Shown in pieces: positions 23,701-34,740 of a DNA stretch of 64,000 nucleotides. Numbering within the stretch: the stretch's first letter is position 1; every line of letters begins with the position of its first letter. The notes under the pieces were generated by a model, which saw nothing but the letters and a program-made list of their open reading frames with translations, had not been told where the DNA came from and ran no database searches. Origin of the DNA: Burhinus oedicnemus (taxonomy: Eukaryota > Chordata > Aves > Charadriiformes > Burhinidae); NCBI GenBank assembly GCA_008921705.1, contig VFFE01006098.1, positions 373,406-437,405 on the forward strand. Direction: 5' to 3'. Both the position numbers and the translations under genes were made by a program.

Positions 23701-26675
23701 TCTTAGGGAAAAAAAATAAATCTCTGTGACTTATAAAATAGATGGTGCTTCCTAACTGGCAGGGACAAAAGCAAAATCAAGTCTTGTCTCCCAAAGATGG
23801 AGTGGCCTTTCTGGTTTTGCCTTCAAAAATAGCACCTTGCGGACTCTCCACCATAGGATTTTCCTCCCCTGACTGACCAGGGGGCTCGGGATATGCACTG
23901 GGTTGTGCATGGCTTGGGCTTTCTGTGCCTCTGCTTTTCTAATAGCAGCCCTTCCAACTCCCTCTGCTCTCTTTAAAAGGCCATTTGTCTCGATTTTTAT
24001 TCCTCGCTTGCTGCTAATTTCACGCTGTTTACGGTGGGCAGATGGAGTAATGAGTTTATTTTCACATCCTGTTTGTAGCTATGCTCCACATCTGTTTCTG
24101 CTCTTGCTTACCTCAGTGACACTTACATAAAGTTACTCCTAATGTGCAGAAGTAAGAGAAAAATCTGACTCTTCCCATTGCCTTAATAGACCCTCTGTTC
24201 TTCCTATACAGGTACCTCAAAATGCATTTTGTTGAACAAGGAAGTCTGACTCTCCTCCAAGGACACCATTTCCTTCATCAAGGAAATGCAGCTGTGTCTA
24301 GGGTACAAAAGTGTGAAGGTGGCCTCATGGGATCTGGAAACAGTGAACAAAATGCCTGGAGAGCACCAATAGAGGCCCTGCCACTCTGCCTTTCTGACCC
24401 AACCAACATTTGGGCTTCAGATGTTTTAGGAGGAACCACATCATTTCTCACAGTGTTGTTCAACCTGGGGCTTTGGGATACATCACCTTCCCCTCCAGTT
24501 TTCGTATGTATTAGGTGTGAATCCTTTTCCACCCCTGATTCACGCACAGTCCTAGGGAGTGATGAACACTGTTATTATTTCCATGACAAGCTGTTGACTC
24601 CAGAATGTTTGGTGTTTGCTTTTACAATATTTGCTGCTAAGAGGAGAATAACCACCCAAAATCTCCAACAAAGAAACAGGAGTGGTTTATTGCCCCTTTA
24701 GGTTAGTTGGACATCTTTTACATAATTCTTCCTAAATCAGGCCTGCCAAATCTTGCACAATGAGTACAAGTATGATGCAGAAGTCTCCTGCCTCTCACTC
24801 CCCTCATGCTCAGGCTGGATCTCCTGTGCTCATGCATCCTCCATGCTGTGGGATCCCTTCTGCTCTGCCACCCCATCTGCCTGCTGCACATCAGAGGCCT
24901 TCTGCTGACCAGACATATCACATGCAACATGTCATGGTGTGTGAGAGGCTGTCCCTCTATAAGCCTTGTTTTGCCTGCAAAGGTGGATGGTTCTCTTCAT
25001 GCCAGAGTCAGTCTTCCAGCCAGCACATAGGCCATGTAAATGGCTGGGAGAGGTCATTGCAAAATGTGTTAATGTGACCGACATCTGCAGAACAGGGTTC
25101 TAAATCTGAGGTAGGCACCAGCCCATCCCTTTGTGTTCAGCTGGGAGAAAAGGCCATCACTGGGCAATCCTAATAGGCTGGGTCAAACTAAATCTGCAGG
25201 ACAGATGTTAGTGCTTGCTAATAGGCAACTGCCTGATATCCAGAAACTTTCAATTTACCCAGAGCTGTCAAAAATAAGTTGTTATACAAAGTTGTCTTGG
25301 ACTGAAAAAAAGATGGGAAAGGGAGTCTGGAAGAAATATTCCTAGTATTTCCCAAATATTCATAAACCAATAGCGATGCATGAATGGGGCCAGGTGGCTA
25401 ATGCAGGTGGTCACTGCTAAACCTTGTTTAGACTGTGTTTTCACATCATAGTTTAACAGCCAAGCACTCAGGATCACCTAAGAAACAAGCCATTGCACAC
25501 AGCTCAAACTTCATTTCCCATTTACTGTTGAAATAGCTGCAGAGCATGCAGAGGACTGCCTTTCCTCCAAGCGCGTACGTTGGATATGTCTCCACCTGCA
25601 TACCTTAGATTTGTTCCAGGAGTGCAAGAAGTTGTGACTCACAGGTGTCTCCCTCTCCAGTGGTCCCATTTGCAATAAGGTTAAGGCACTCAAGAGTGCT
25701 TGAGGCACGCAAGAGTGGCAATGCTACACTGAGAATTCGCTTTGTGTTGCATTAACATCTACTCACATGGGCTCATCTCACTGGACAAAAACCCTGCACC
25801 CTGTCTGATCTGGAGATAAGCATATAAACCATAACAGAGCTGCCCCAGTAAACACCTCTGCCATACTGACGGTTATTCTCCAAACCTGCCTGAGAAGAGC
25901 CCTCCCAGGAGATCCCACACACCTTGTCCAAAACGCACAGCTGTTATCTGGATTTCATAGTGCCCAGCAATCCTCTTTGGGATGATGGGATGCAAGGGAA
26001 AGTTTCCTTCCCTTCCATCCGTCTAACCCTGGGCTTAGTGCATGCTCAGTCTTCTGACACCATGAATACATTGAGGGCTGGTTCGCTGTTTTGCTGGATT
26101 AGACCAGAGCAGCTCATGCGAGGAGGGTGACACCATTCATTGCTATCAGCCCTCTGTGGATTTAGGTGGGTTTACAAATAGAACACATACATAATGAAAT
26201 CTCACAGTGCAAACTGATCTTCATTTGCTAGTGACTCTTCTCAATCAGCACTGGGGGGCTGGAATTTGCTGAGAACACCACAGGAATGTAATGACTGAAG
26301 GTGTCAAAGCAATGCCAGAAAGTTCAGGCCAACAACACGCTGCATGTCTCGAGCAGGCATTAAAAATGTGCTGCGTGACTCTTTGTACCTACAGCTCTGA
26401 CCTTTCTCCCCTTACTTTCAGGTTATAAGCAATCTTTTGTCTGTATTTGCTCGGTGCCTTCAAGCAGGACTTCACAGGCACTGGGGAAATACAAATAAAT
26501 ACAATAACATTCACAAGTGTTTCCTTCTCCTCTAGTAGCTGATCCACACAGAAGATCATTTACTCATTGCATGGAATCAAAACCAGAAGAAACCACATTC
26601 CTCTGATCTCTCTTCCTGCTTAACATAGACTAATATATAACATAGATCAGTACTATTTAACACCTTTGTAGGGGT
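20770..26675. other. Upstream of GFRA4 exon 2: intron 1 or 5' flank
   Basis: No confirmed exon and no CR1. Intron 1 of GFRA genes is often long, so this is probably intronic. It holds the candidate signal-peptide exon at 24127-24178. AT-rich, poorly coding sequence with no other recognisable element. Confidence 0.6.
24127..24178 (-). CDS. Candidate GFRA4 signal-peptide exon (speculative)
   Basis: A minus-strand ATG with G at -3 and G at +4 opens 17 codons, MGRVRFFSYFCTLGVTL, plus one base, followed by a consensus donor T|GTAAGT. It is hydrophobic, is about 3.4 kb upstream of exon 2, and has the phase exon 2 needs. It contains YFCTL, which I recall in the chicken GFRA4 signal peptide. Problem: splicing to the proximal CAG acceptor of exon 2 makes T+AA, a stop. 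Use of the overlapping AAG acceptor three bases on makes T+GT (Cys) and keeps the frame open. The match may be chance, because I searched for it. Confidence 0.25.
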
Positions 26676-27297
26676 GACATGCAGAAGGCCAGCCGCATCC
26701 TGGGCTGCATCCAAAGAAGCGTGGCCAGCAGGTCAAGGGAGGTGATCCTGCCCCTCTACTCTGCTCTCGTGAGACCCCACCTGGAATACTGTGTCCAGCT
26801 CTGGAGCCCCCAGCATAAGAAGGACATGGGCCTGTTGGAGTGGGTCCAGAGAAGGGCCACAAAGATGATCAGAGGGTTAGAGCACCTCTGCTATGAGGAC
26901 AGGCTGAGAGAGTTGGGGTTGTTCAGCCTGGAGAAAGGAAGGCTCCAGGGAAACCTTATAGCAGCCTTCCAGTATCTGAAAGGGGCCTACAAGAAAGCTG
27001 GAGAGGGACTTTTTACAAGGACATGTAGCGATAGGACGAGGGGTGGTGGCTTCAAACTAGAAGAGGGTAGATTTAGATTAGATCTCGGGAAGAAATTCTT
27101 TACTGTGAGGGTAGTGAGGCACTGGAACAGGTTGCCCAGGGAAGTTGTGGAAGCCCCATCCCTCGAAGTGTTCAAGGCCAGGTTGGATGAGGCTTTGAAT
27201 AACCTGGCCAGTAGGAGGTGTCCTTGCCCATGGCACGGGGTTGGAACTAGATGATCTTTAAGTTCCCTTCCAACCTAAACCATTCTATGATTCTATG
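26676..27297 (+). mobile_element. CR1 LINE, 5'-truncated, 3' end with octamer tail
   Basis: A 191-codon frame (26679-27254) encodes the C-terminal part of CR1 ORF2. Family blocks include [60 protein letters not shown] and [20 protein letters not shown]. It is followed by the CR1 3' UTR (AGATGATCTTTAAGTTCCCT) and two copies of the ATTCTATG terminal octamer at 27282-27297. The reverse-transcriptase palm is missing because of 5' truncation, so the copy is immobile. The frame has no stop up to the normal end, suggesting a relatively young insertion. Confidence 0.95.
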
Positions 27298-27743
27298 GTA
27301 ATATGTGATACCTATATACTTTCTGAGACACCTGAAACTTGAGTTGTCCTGTTGGTCAAGATCCCTGCTGTGGCAGGAAGTTTATTAAGCAAGCCATCCC
27401 ACCTGTCCTTTGGCATGATGGATCTGCACACGTCTGGTGACGTGCAGACATTTTTAGTGGGCTATTCTCTGCCCTGTGTGGACTGCAAAGTGAGCGTGAA
27501 ACGTGATGGCCACAAGCGTTAAATGAAAGTATGAATGAGTCAAAGGGAGCACAGTGAGTTGGGTTTTAGACGTCTGCTGAGATGAACTCAATAATCCCCA
27601 ATTTGTCTTTGACAGCCCTTCTCATCTGTAGCTTTCTTAGCCATTTGCCAAGAAGGCAAGTGTCACTCTGGATTTGATGAAGCCTGAAAAGATTAAGAAA
27701 TTTATTTGTCCCCCACCAAGTTAATGACTAGAACCTGGCTGAA

Positions 27744-27762
27744 AAGAAAAAAAAAAAAAATC
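27744..27762. repeat. Poly-A tract
   Basis: GAAAAG followed by about 14 A. No element body recognised upstream. Confidence 0.8.
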
Positions 27763-29228
27763 ATGGCCTAGAGAATTAGTTGTTGGATTGTGTCTGCAAA
27801 CTTTCAAGTTGGAAGAAAATCCAGAGCCCTCTGGGTGTCTGTGGTCTGGTGAAGTTACATCATGCCTCCATTACCCTTAAGGAGAAAAGAATTCTTCATG
27901 AAAACTCTCATGATAACTTGGGGTGAAGTCTCCCTAGATATCATTACTCTCCTACACCAACACATCCTTTTTGACAAGGCTTCAGCCTTTGTTTTCTAAA
28001 GATGCCTCTGGAATGCCCTGTCCTGCTGGACTGACTCAGCCAGACTAAACACTGAATCAGCTACATGCAATATTCTTATGAAAGGAAGATGCAAATCAGA
28101 CCATCATGCTCAGTGCATGACCTGGTTGCAAATAATTGTGTACCTATTCCATCTAACCGGAAAGAAGGTTTAAAACTTTTGAGCATCCATGAAGCCTCAA
28201 ACTTGGTTCATGCTGTTCTGTAATGTGTACTCTGAAACCCACGTTGTACAACAAGATACAAGTTTTGGCAGTGAACATGATCCATGTCACATTCATTGCT
28301 TGCCAAAATTTGGGGACACCATGATACTGATACAGTGGGGGGCTTCAGTCCCTGATTTCTGGTGTAACAGAAGTGCCTCCCAAATCCCAAAGCAAACCAG
28401 CTATACCACCAACAGGAGACAGTAGTTAGTGGGGCTTGTGATCACTAGGATCTTAACACAGGTGTGTGAAAATAAGCATCCCATCCTGTGGGATAACTGA
28501 GGGTCTCTGAATATCAACTCCTTGTCTGTGAAGATAAAAGCATGTTTTGCAGGGAGCTAAGGACAACTGTATTAAAGACTGTGAGGTCTCAAGAGCTAAA
28601 GGACGTCTCTTAAGCACTTAAAGTAGATGCATATAAGACCACAATTTCCAGCTAAGGTTGGCTTTAAAATGTCCTGGCCACATGGTAGAGACATAAAGAT
28701 TCTCTGCTGAGGCACAGCGAAGCAAATTTACACCCAAGACAGCTCCTTTTTAGGTCTAACTCTGGCTTGGTCTGCTCGATCATACCAGCTTGTGTTCTGT
28801 CCCCTTTCTGACCTCTCATGTTCCTCATCCAGAGATCTCCTCTGTGCTGGACAGGGCTCAGACATACTCCTATTCACCCAAAAGATGATGACGGGCAAGA
28901 ACTTTGATTGCATGCTTTCCTGTGACTTCAAGCCTGGTATTTGACCTTCATATGCTGTAGAAAGCATATCCCAAGGAAGATGACTCAATAAGAATATCAA
29001 GGATTCTTGATATTTAGAATGATCTTTATTCTTTTTATTAGGTCGACTCCAGGACGACATTGTAGTCATCCTGTTCATAAGAGAGGAATCCATTATGCAT
29101 TTTCCTGGAGAGACATGGCACAGTGAGGCAGCATAACTGGCCATGGCTGAAAAGTGGGAAGCATACAGGTTGCCTGTATGTCTTGGAAAACCTCAGTCTG
29201 ATCTCTTCGGAAAGCAGGGAAGAGAGAA

Positions 29229-29279
29229 TGTGTGTGTGCCCATGCATATGTGTGTGTGTGTGTGCGTGTGCGTGTGTGG
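29229..29279. repeat. (GT)n / (GTGC)n microsatellite
   Basis: Alternating GT run interrupted by CCCATGCATA and by GC steps. Pu/Py alternation is nearly continuous. Confidence 0.9.
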
Positions 29280-29835
29280 AGGGAGGGTTGTGGAAAATGC
29301 AGTGAGTATTGTTCATGCTTAGCATTTATTCAGTCAAAAATACAGCTGATGAGAACATATATGGACTTTACAGCTGAGTGTACTGCTTTGAATGTGTATT
29401 TATTGCAGGCATTTTAAAGCAACTCTTACTGACATGTCAAAATACTTAGAATGAAAGCTGCCATTGAAAGAAGAGTCATTATCACTTCAATTGGTGCTAT
29501 ATTCTGATGAACTGAGAGTGATCTAAAAACGATAGCAATCATCGGTAATGCTCCACACGTGGGTGACTTCCATTTGCCCTGTCCAGTGCTGTGACACTTT
29601 CTCTTCCTCTTCAATGTCCTTGAGAAGAGTGGGTGACACATCAGAGCCCTCCATTGTAACGGTGAAAGCAACAGTCCTGACGAGGTCTTTTTCTAAGCAA
29701 GATCTGGCTATAGCAGCCCCAAAGATAGAAAGCCATCCCTCACTGGAGGGGTGGGGGGGGATGTTTTTAAGCATGTTGCTCTGAATTGTGGCAAAAAGGG
29801 AAATTTTAGATCGAAAGCCAGAGACTTAAGAAAAA

Positions 29836-30010
29836 TCATAGAAACATAGAATGGTTTGGGTTGGAAGGGACCTTTAAAGGTCATCTAGTCCAATTCCCCT
29901 GCAATGATAAGGGACATCTTCAAGTAGATCAGGTTTCTCAAAGCCCCGTCCAACCTGACCTTGAACGTTTCCAGGGATGGGGCATCTACCACCTCTCTGG
30001 GCAACCAATT
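29836..30010 (-). mobile_element. CR1 LINE 3' end fragment
   Basis: Plus-strand sequence starts with the reverse complement of the CR1 octamer tail (CATAGAAACATAGAATGG). It continues with the CR1 3' UTR and ORF2 end (GTCATCTAGTCCAATTCCCC, GGGATGGGGCATCTACCACC). It is truncated at CTGGGCAACC. It resembles the copy at 62198-62540 closely, so probably the same subfamily. No coding capacity remains. Confidence 0.93.
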
Positions 30011-31920
30011 ACAATTGCAATATTGATGACTTGCTTTGTACCACCATCAAGAAGCCGACAACCTTAGTCATCAGCTGGGTTTGACACACAGAAAGGAAAT
30101 AAAAAGTCCCTGTCCCAGATACAAATCTAAGGTAAGGAACAAGCAGAGCAGTCTGCAAGCAGATGCAGGAAGCAAGGGGCAAGGGTGGCACAATCCTGTG
30201 TAGACACATGCGAAGACAAATGGAGGTCTGTATATGGGAGAGTTGGGAGAACTAAAGAATGCTTTAATCAAAGCAGTATTCATCAGCAGCATGCTAGACA
30301 TTTACAACAGTCTCCCCTACTTGGATTACATGCTCAAGTTCATTATCAGTAATTGCCATGGGGCTCATTTTCCAGTCTTTAGAGGAAATAAAGTGCTATG
30401 TGCTCCAACTAGTAGTACAGGCATTTCTCTGGTGCTTCTAATGGCTACATTGACTCTTGTCAAGGCAGAGCAGTGATAAGTGTATACTCCTTAACTAAAG
30501 TCACTGAGCTTAGTACTGTGGTGTTTGGGCTTCCTCAACAGTCCAGACCTGTAGCAAGATTTATATTAAAAAAAATGTTTCACAAGCCTATATTTCAGTA
30601 GGAGAGTGGAGAACGTGCTGTTAACATGTTCTCTTGGTCTCTATTTCCTAGATTAACCTGAACGTAAGCCCTTTACATCTCCCCCTTTTGCAAACAGAAA
30701 TTCTTCTCATATTGCAGCTTATGCTCAACTGCCACTAAAACAGCACTCACGGGTCCTCAGCCACAGTGTCTGTAGTAACTGAGCTCCTCAGCTATCACTT
30801 GATTTTGTACATGTATTTTTATATATCTGTCTATCTATCTGTGCCTCAAGATCAGCTCAGCTTCCCAGCACAGATTTAAATAAGCAAGGCAGTCTGATTC
30901 TCAGCTTTCTGAGCAAAATTTCAGCTAGCAATGATCAGTGCCTTAAAGGCAGGCTTCTTAAGTCCAGCAGAGTGAGATACAGATGTTTTTCAGAGCCTGT
31001 AATGGTTTTATACATATAAATAAATATATATACATATTTTTTTAACTCCCTTAACTCCACTTTGCTTCAAATCGTTTGACTGAAGAATTCTGGCATTCAC
31101 CAACTCTTCAAAATCTTCCAAAGTCCTGTCAAGTAAGAAAGGACCATTGTAAAACACGACCATTACTGAAAGCTCGCATCTGCCAAATAAAGGTTCACTG
31201 TTTCCTACAACATATTTAATAGAAGAATCTCTAATAATGCAGTTTCAGAGTACCCTGGATAATCCCACACGTCCACCATATCTGACCTATCATCATTGTT
31301 TTTCTCTCTAAGGTAGAAATAATTGACGCATTTCACGCATATCCATTTATCCATTTTCTTCATCTCTGTGTTCATTTGTGACCACCGCAATATATTTTTC
31401 GAGATCTCATAGATTCTATACAATACCTCAGGGCTGTAGTACTTTTGGCACTACTAATTTTTGCATCTGTATGCTATACTATTAATTACAGAAAGCTCTG
31501 ATTTGAATTGGTAAGTAATTCCCAAGCCTTCTTTCAGTGACAGTGTTAATAGCTTTCTGCAATGTCTTGTCTTCTGCCATGGCTTCCAGAAGTTTATTCC
31601 CTACTGTGTTTGAGATGAGAGAAATCTCTTCCAACAGATTTGCATGTAGTATGCTGTTCTCTACACAGTCTTTGAGAACAGGCTTCTCAAACACTCCCAG
31701 GACTGTGCCTGCTCTCAGCTCTTGTTTTCATGGTTTGCACAAACTGCATAGATACATCTGGAAAACGAAAGCTAAACACCCTTCTGCTTTCTAGCAGGTG
31801 AATGAGCTTTTTCTTTTGGGAACAATGAATTTGGGGTCCATTTTATGTTGGGATCCATCTTCACTACCTAAATATTTTTCTTTAGCATCTTCTGCAGCAA
31901 TGACATCCCTCTATGCATTA
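30011..31920. other. Unassigned non-coding sequence
   Basis: AT-rich, with a (TATC)-like run near 30828-30842 and TA-rich tracts at about 31008-31043. No gene or repeat family recognised. Confidence 0.6.
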
Positions 31921-33195
31921 AAGTCATCTAGTCCACCCCCCGTGCAATGAGCAGGGACATCTTCAACTAAATCAGGTTGCTCAGAGCCCCGTCCAACCTG
32001 ACCTTGAATGTTTCCAGGGATGGGGCATCTGCAACCTTTCTGCGCAACGTGGTCCAGTGTTTCACCACTCTTGTTGTAAAAAATTTCTTCCTTGTATCTA
32101 CTCTGAATCTATCCTCTTTCAGTTTAAAACCATTAGCCCTTGTCCTATTGCAACAGGTCCTGCTAAAAAGTCTATCCCCATTTTTCTTATAAGCCCCCTT
32201 TAAGTACTGAAAGGCCACAATAAGGTCTCCCCAGAGCCTTCTCTTCTCCAGGCTGAATAACCCCAACTCTCTCAGCCTGTCCTCATAGCAGAGGTGCTCC
32301 ATCCCTTTGGCCATTTTTAACAGCCCTCCTCTGGACTTGCTCCAACAGGTCCATGTCTTTCCTGTGCTGAGGACCCCAGAGCTGGATGCAGTACTCCAGG
32401 TGGGGTCTCACCAGAGCGGAGTAGAGGGGAAGAATAACCTCCTTTGACCTGCTGGCCATGCTTCTTTGGATGCAGCCCAGGATGCGGCTGGCCTTCTGGG
32501 CTGTGAGCGCGCATTGTCAGCTAATATCCAGTTTTTCATCCACCAGTATCCCCAAGTCCTTCTTGGCAGGGCTGCTCTCAATCCCTTCATCCCTCAGCCT
32601 GTATTGATACCGGGAGCTGCCCCAACCCAGGTGCAGGACCTTGTACTTGTCCTTGTTGAACCTTATGAGGTTCACACACACACACTACACCAGCTTGTCC
32701 AGGTCCCTCTGGATGGCATCCTGTCCCAGGGGGTCCTATTGACTAACTCCTTGAACAGCTGGAAGTTTGCTTTCCTAAAATTCAGTGTCCTGACTTTACT
32801 CTTTGCCTGACCTGTATCCCTCAGGACTGTGAACTCCACCAGTGTATGATCACTGCAGCCCAGGCTACCTCCAGTGTCATCGATTAGCTCACTTGTGTTG
32901 GTGTCCATCAGGTCCAGTATCTCATCCCCTCTGGTAGGGCTGTCTATTACTTGGCTTAAGAAGTCATCCTTGATGCATTCCGGGAGTCTCTGGGATTACC
33001 TACAGCTCGCCATGCTACTTTTCCAGCAGATGTCGGGGTGGTTCAAGTCCCCCAGCAGGATGAGAGCCTGTGAGCGTGATGCCTCCTGTAGCTGGAGTAA
33101 GAAGGCTTTGTCAGTAGGCTCCCCTTGATTCGGCAGCCTGTAGTATGCACCAACCACCAGGTTCCCTTTGTTGCCTTGTTCTCTCTAATTCTTAC

Positions 33196-33594
33196 CTATA
33201 AGATTTCAATCTGCTTGTGGCTGTTCTTCAGAGACAGCTCTTCACGCTCTATCTGCTTCTTGATGTGGAGGGCAACACCTCCTCCCTTCCTCCCCCACCT
33301 GTCCCTTCTGAACAGCCTGTAGCAAACGATAGCCACACTCCAGTCATGGGATTCGTCCCACCAAGTTTCAGTAATGGCAACTAGTTCGTAGCTTTCTAGG
33401 AGCATGGTGGCTTCCAGCTCCTCCTGTTTGTTGCCCATGCTGCATGCATTGGTGTAGAGGCACTTCAGCTGGGCTGTCGGCTGTGTCACCTTCTTAGAGG
33501 AACATCCCTTAATTCCTTTGGGGTATTTCACTGGTGCTTCCCTGTTGGCTCCTATTACCTCAGGAGCCCCTGGCCCATCTCTGTAAAACTTCAA
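33196..33594 (-). pseudogene. CR1 ORF2 endonuclease N-terminal fragment
   Basis: A 132-codon frame with LKCLYTNACSMGNKQEELEA, then ELVAITETWWDESHDWS and GRKGGGVALHIKKQIE. This is the N-terminal half of the apurinic-type endonuclease that nicks target DNA for retrotransposition. The ITETWWDE glutamate is a catalytic position. The rest of the domain continues, with interruptions, to about 32740. Confidence 0.88.
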
Positions 33595-33731
33595 GTGTGC
33601 TGCATTTTAGCCAGCATGTCTCAGAGCAACAGGCTGCAGGCCCTCGCTAGCACCCCATCCCTCTAACCTTGGCATGTCATCCCACAGCTTGTCACGGGCA
33701 AGCCTGGAATCATCCCCCTCCCACTTCAAGA

Positions 33732-33989
33732 CTAGTTTAAGGCTCTGTCAATGTACCTTGCTAACTTGTGAGCAAAGACCCTCTTCCCGCTTTCAGAAAG
33801 GTGAATCTCATCTATTGCCAGCAAACTTGTTGCTGTGTAGGCCACCCCATTATCGAAAACCCCAAAATTGTGTTGGTGACACCAGGCACAGAGCCATGTA
33901 TTAATAGACTGGGCCCATCTGTTTCTTCCAATGTTGCTGCCTGCAACTGGAAGGAGAGAAGGAAAAATAACCTGTGCTTCCCTTACCAA
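33732..33989 (-). pseudogene. CR1 ORF1 esterase-domain remnant
   Basis: An 85-codon open frame ending in DEIHLSESGKRVFAHKLARY. CR1-like LINEs encode an SGNH/GDSL-type esterase in ORF1, and the DxxHLS...GK block fits its last catalytic Asp-His motif (here D-E-I-H). The upstream part LLPVAGSNIGRNRWAQSINT also fits that family. The N-terminal GDS block is outside the open frame and was not found. The frame lies immediately upstream of the endonuclease, as expected for ORF1 then ORF2. Confidence 0.7.
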
Positions 33990-33990
33990 C

Positions 33991-34189
33991 CATCCCAGGG
34001 CCCTTCATTTTGAGTCCTTCTGCATAACATCCCAGAAAGAATTGTCATCTAATTTTATTTCAGGAACCAAACTCTGCAAATCTTTCTTATCTGTCAAAGC
34101 AGCATTTCTGTAATCACCTGGCTTTGGCCAGAGTCTTTGTGTGTATGTCTATTCACTTGCACTTTCTCCCAAATATCTCATGTTTCTGA
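33991..34189. other. Short spacer between CR1 and Gypsy-like fossil
   Basis: About 200 bp without a recognisable feature. It may hold decayed parts of either neighbour. Confidence 0.4.
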
Positions 34190-34740
34190 TTTTAAATTAG
34201 ATTTCTCTTGCCATGTCCCATTTCCTGACCCATTTCTGCAGCCTTTTGTTGTCTTCCCCTTTTGCTGTCCCCCCGCTCCAATCTTTCAGGATATCATCTA
34301 TGTGTATTGCAATGCCCTCATTTCCTTCTAATAATTCTTGCACTTTCCTGTCGAAAGTCTCAGGAGCAAGTTAAAACCCAGAGGGAAATTTGTACAAGCA
34401 ACATCTCCCATCAGGGGCTTTGAAAATGCAGACTCTCAAAGTCTTCTTGGCCAGGGCAATTTACAAGGACCCAAGAGGGGCAGCTAACAGCATAAAAGAA
34501 AACGCATCACTAGCCATTGTCTTGAAAACATCTCCCTTGGCAGGCAAAGGAAAATATTTTCTCTGAATATTCTTATTGAGTTCTTTGGGATCTAATCTCA
34601 GTCTGAGGGACTTATCCTTCTTTCCTGCTGTTCCCGGGGGCAGGCACATTGCAGTGGCTTCTATTTTTAAAAATTATTTTCAGTGATAGTAGATAGCCCA
34701 AACCCTTCCCGTAATTTCTGTCTCATGAACAGAGGATCAT
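34190..34740 (-). pseudogene. Decayed Ty3/Gypsy-like reverse transcriptase fragment
   Basis: Minus-strand translation shows, in RT order, LRLRLDPKELNK...RKYFPLP (34540-34620), a diverged middle, CIFKAPDGRCCLYKFPSGF, LAPETFDRKVQELLEGNEG and AIHIDDIL (down to about 34280). These correspond to the LRxCLDPKxLNKxIxREHxPLP, TPFGRYxFxRLPFGxxxAPExFQ and (Y/H)xDDIL blocks of Ty3/Gypsy-type RT. Stops (for example after LGSL at about 34461 and in the GF*LAPE block) show it is dead. No LTR, integrase or gag was recognised nearby. A related retroelement class is possible, but the DPK-LNK...PLP and APE-F motifs favour Gypsy over CR1 or vertebrate class I/II ERVs. Confidence 0.75.

Larger units (their letters stand above)
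27298..29835. other. Unassigned non-coding sequence
   Basis: No gene or repeat family recognised apart from a poly-A patch (27744-27762) and a GT-rich microsatellite (29229-29279). Short open frames lack any known domain. Confidence 0.6.
31921..33990 (-). mobile_element. CR1 LINE, long but internally deleted copy (ORF1 end, ORF2 endonuclease, ORF2 C-terminus)
   Basis: Reading down the minus strand: an ORF1 C-terminal remnant with the esterase-type block (33732-33989); the ORF2 endonuclease (about 32740-33594) with ITETWWDE, GDLNHPDICW and GCSDHTLVEF; then a jump at about 32725-32740 straight from LVNRTPWD to the sequence downstream of the RT catalytic box ([14 protein letters not shown]); then the ORF2 C-terminus (31967-32690) with [20 protein letters not shown] and [15 protein letters not shown], and the 3' UTR. 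The terminal octamers are missing at the 3' end. Most of the reverse transcriptase, including the FADD box, is absent. Several stops and frameshifts are present, so it is dead. Confidence 0.93.
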
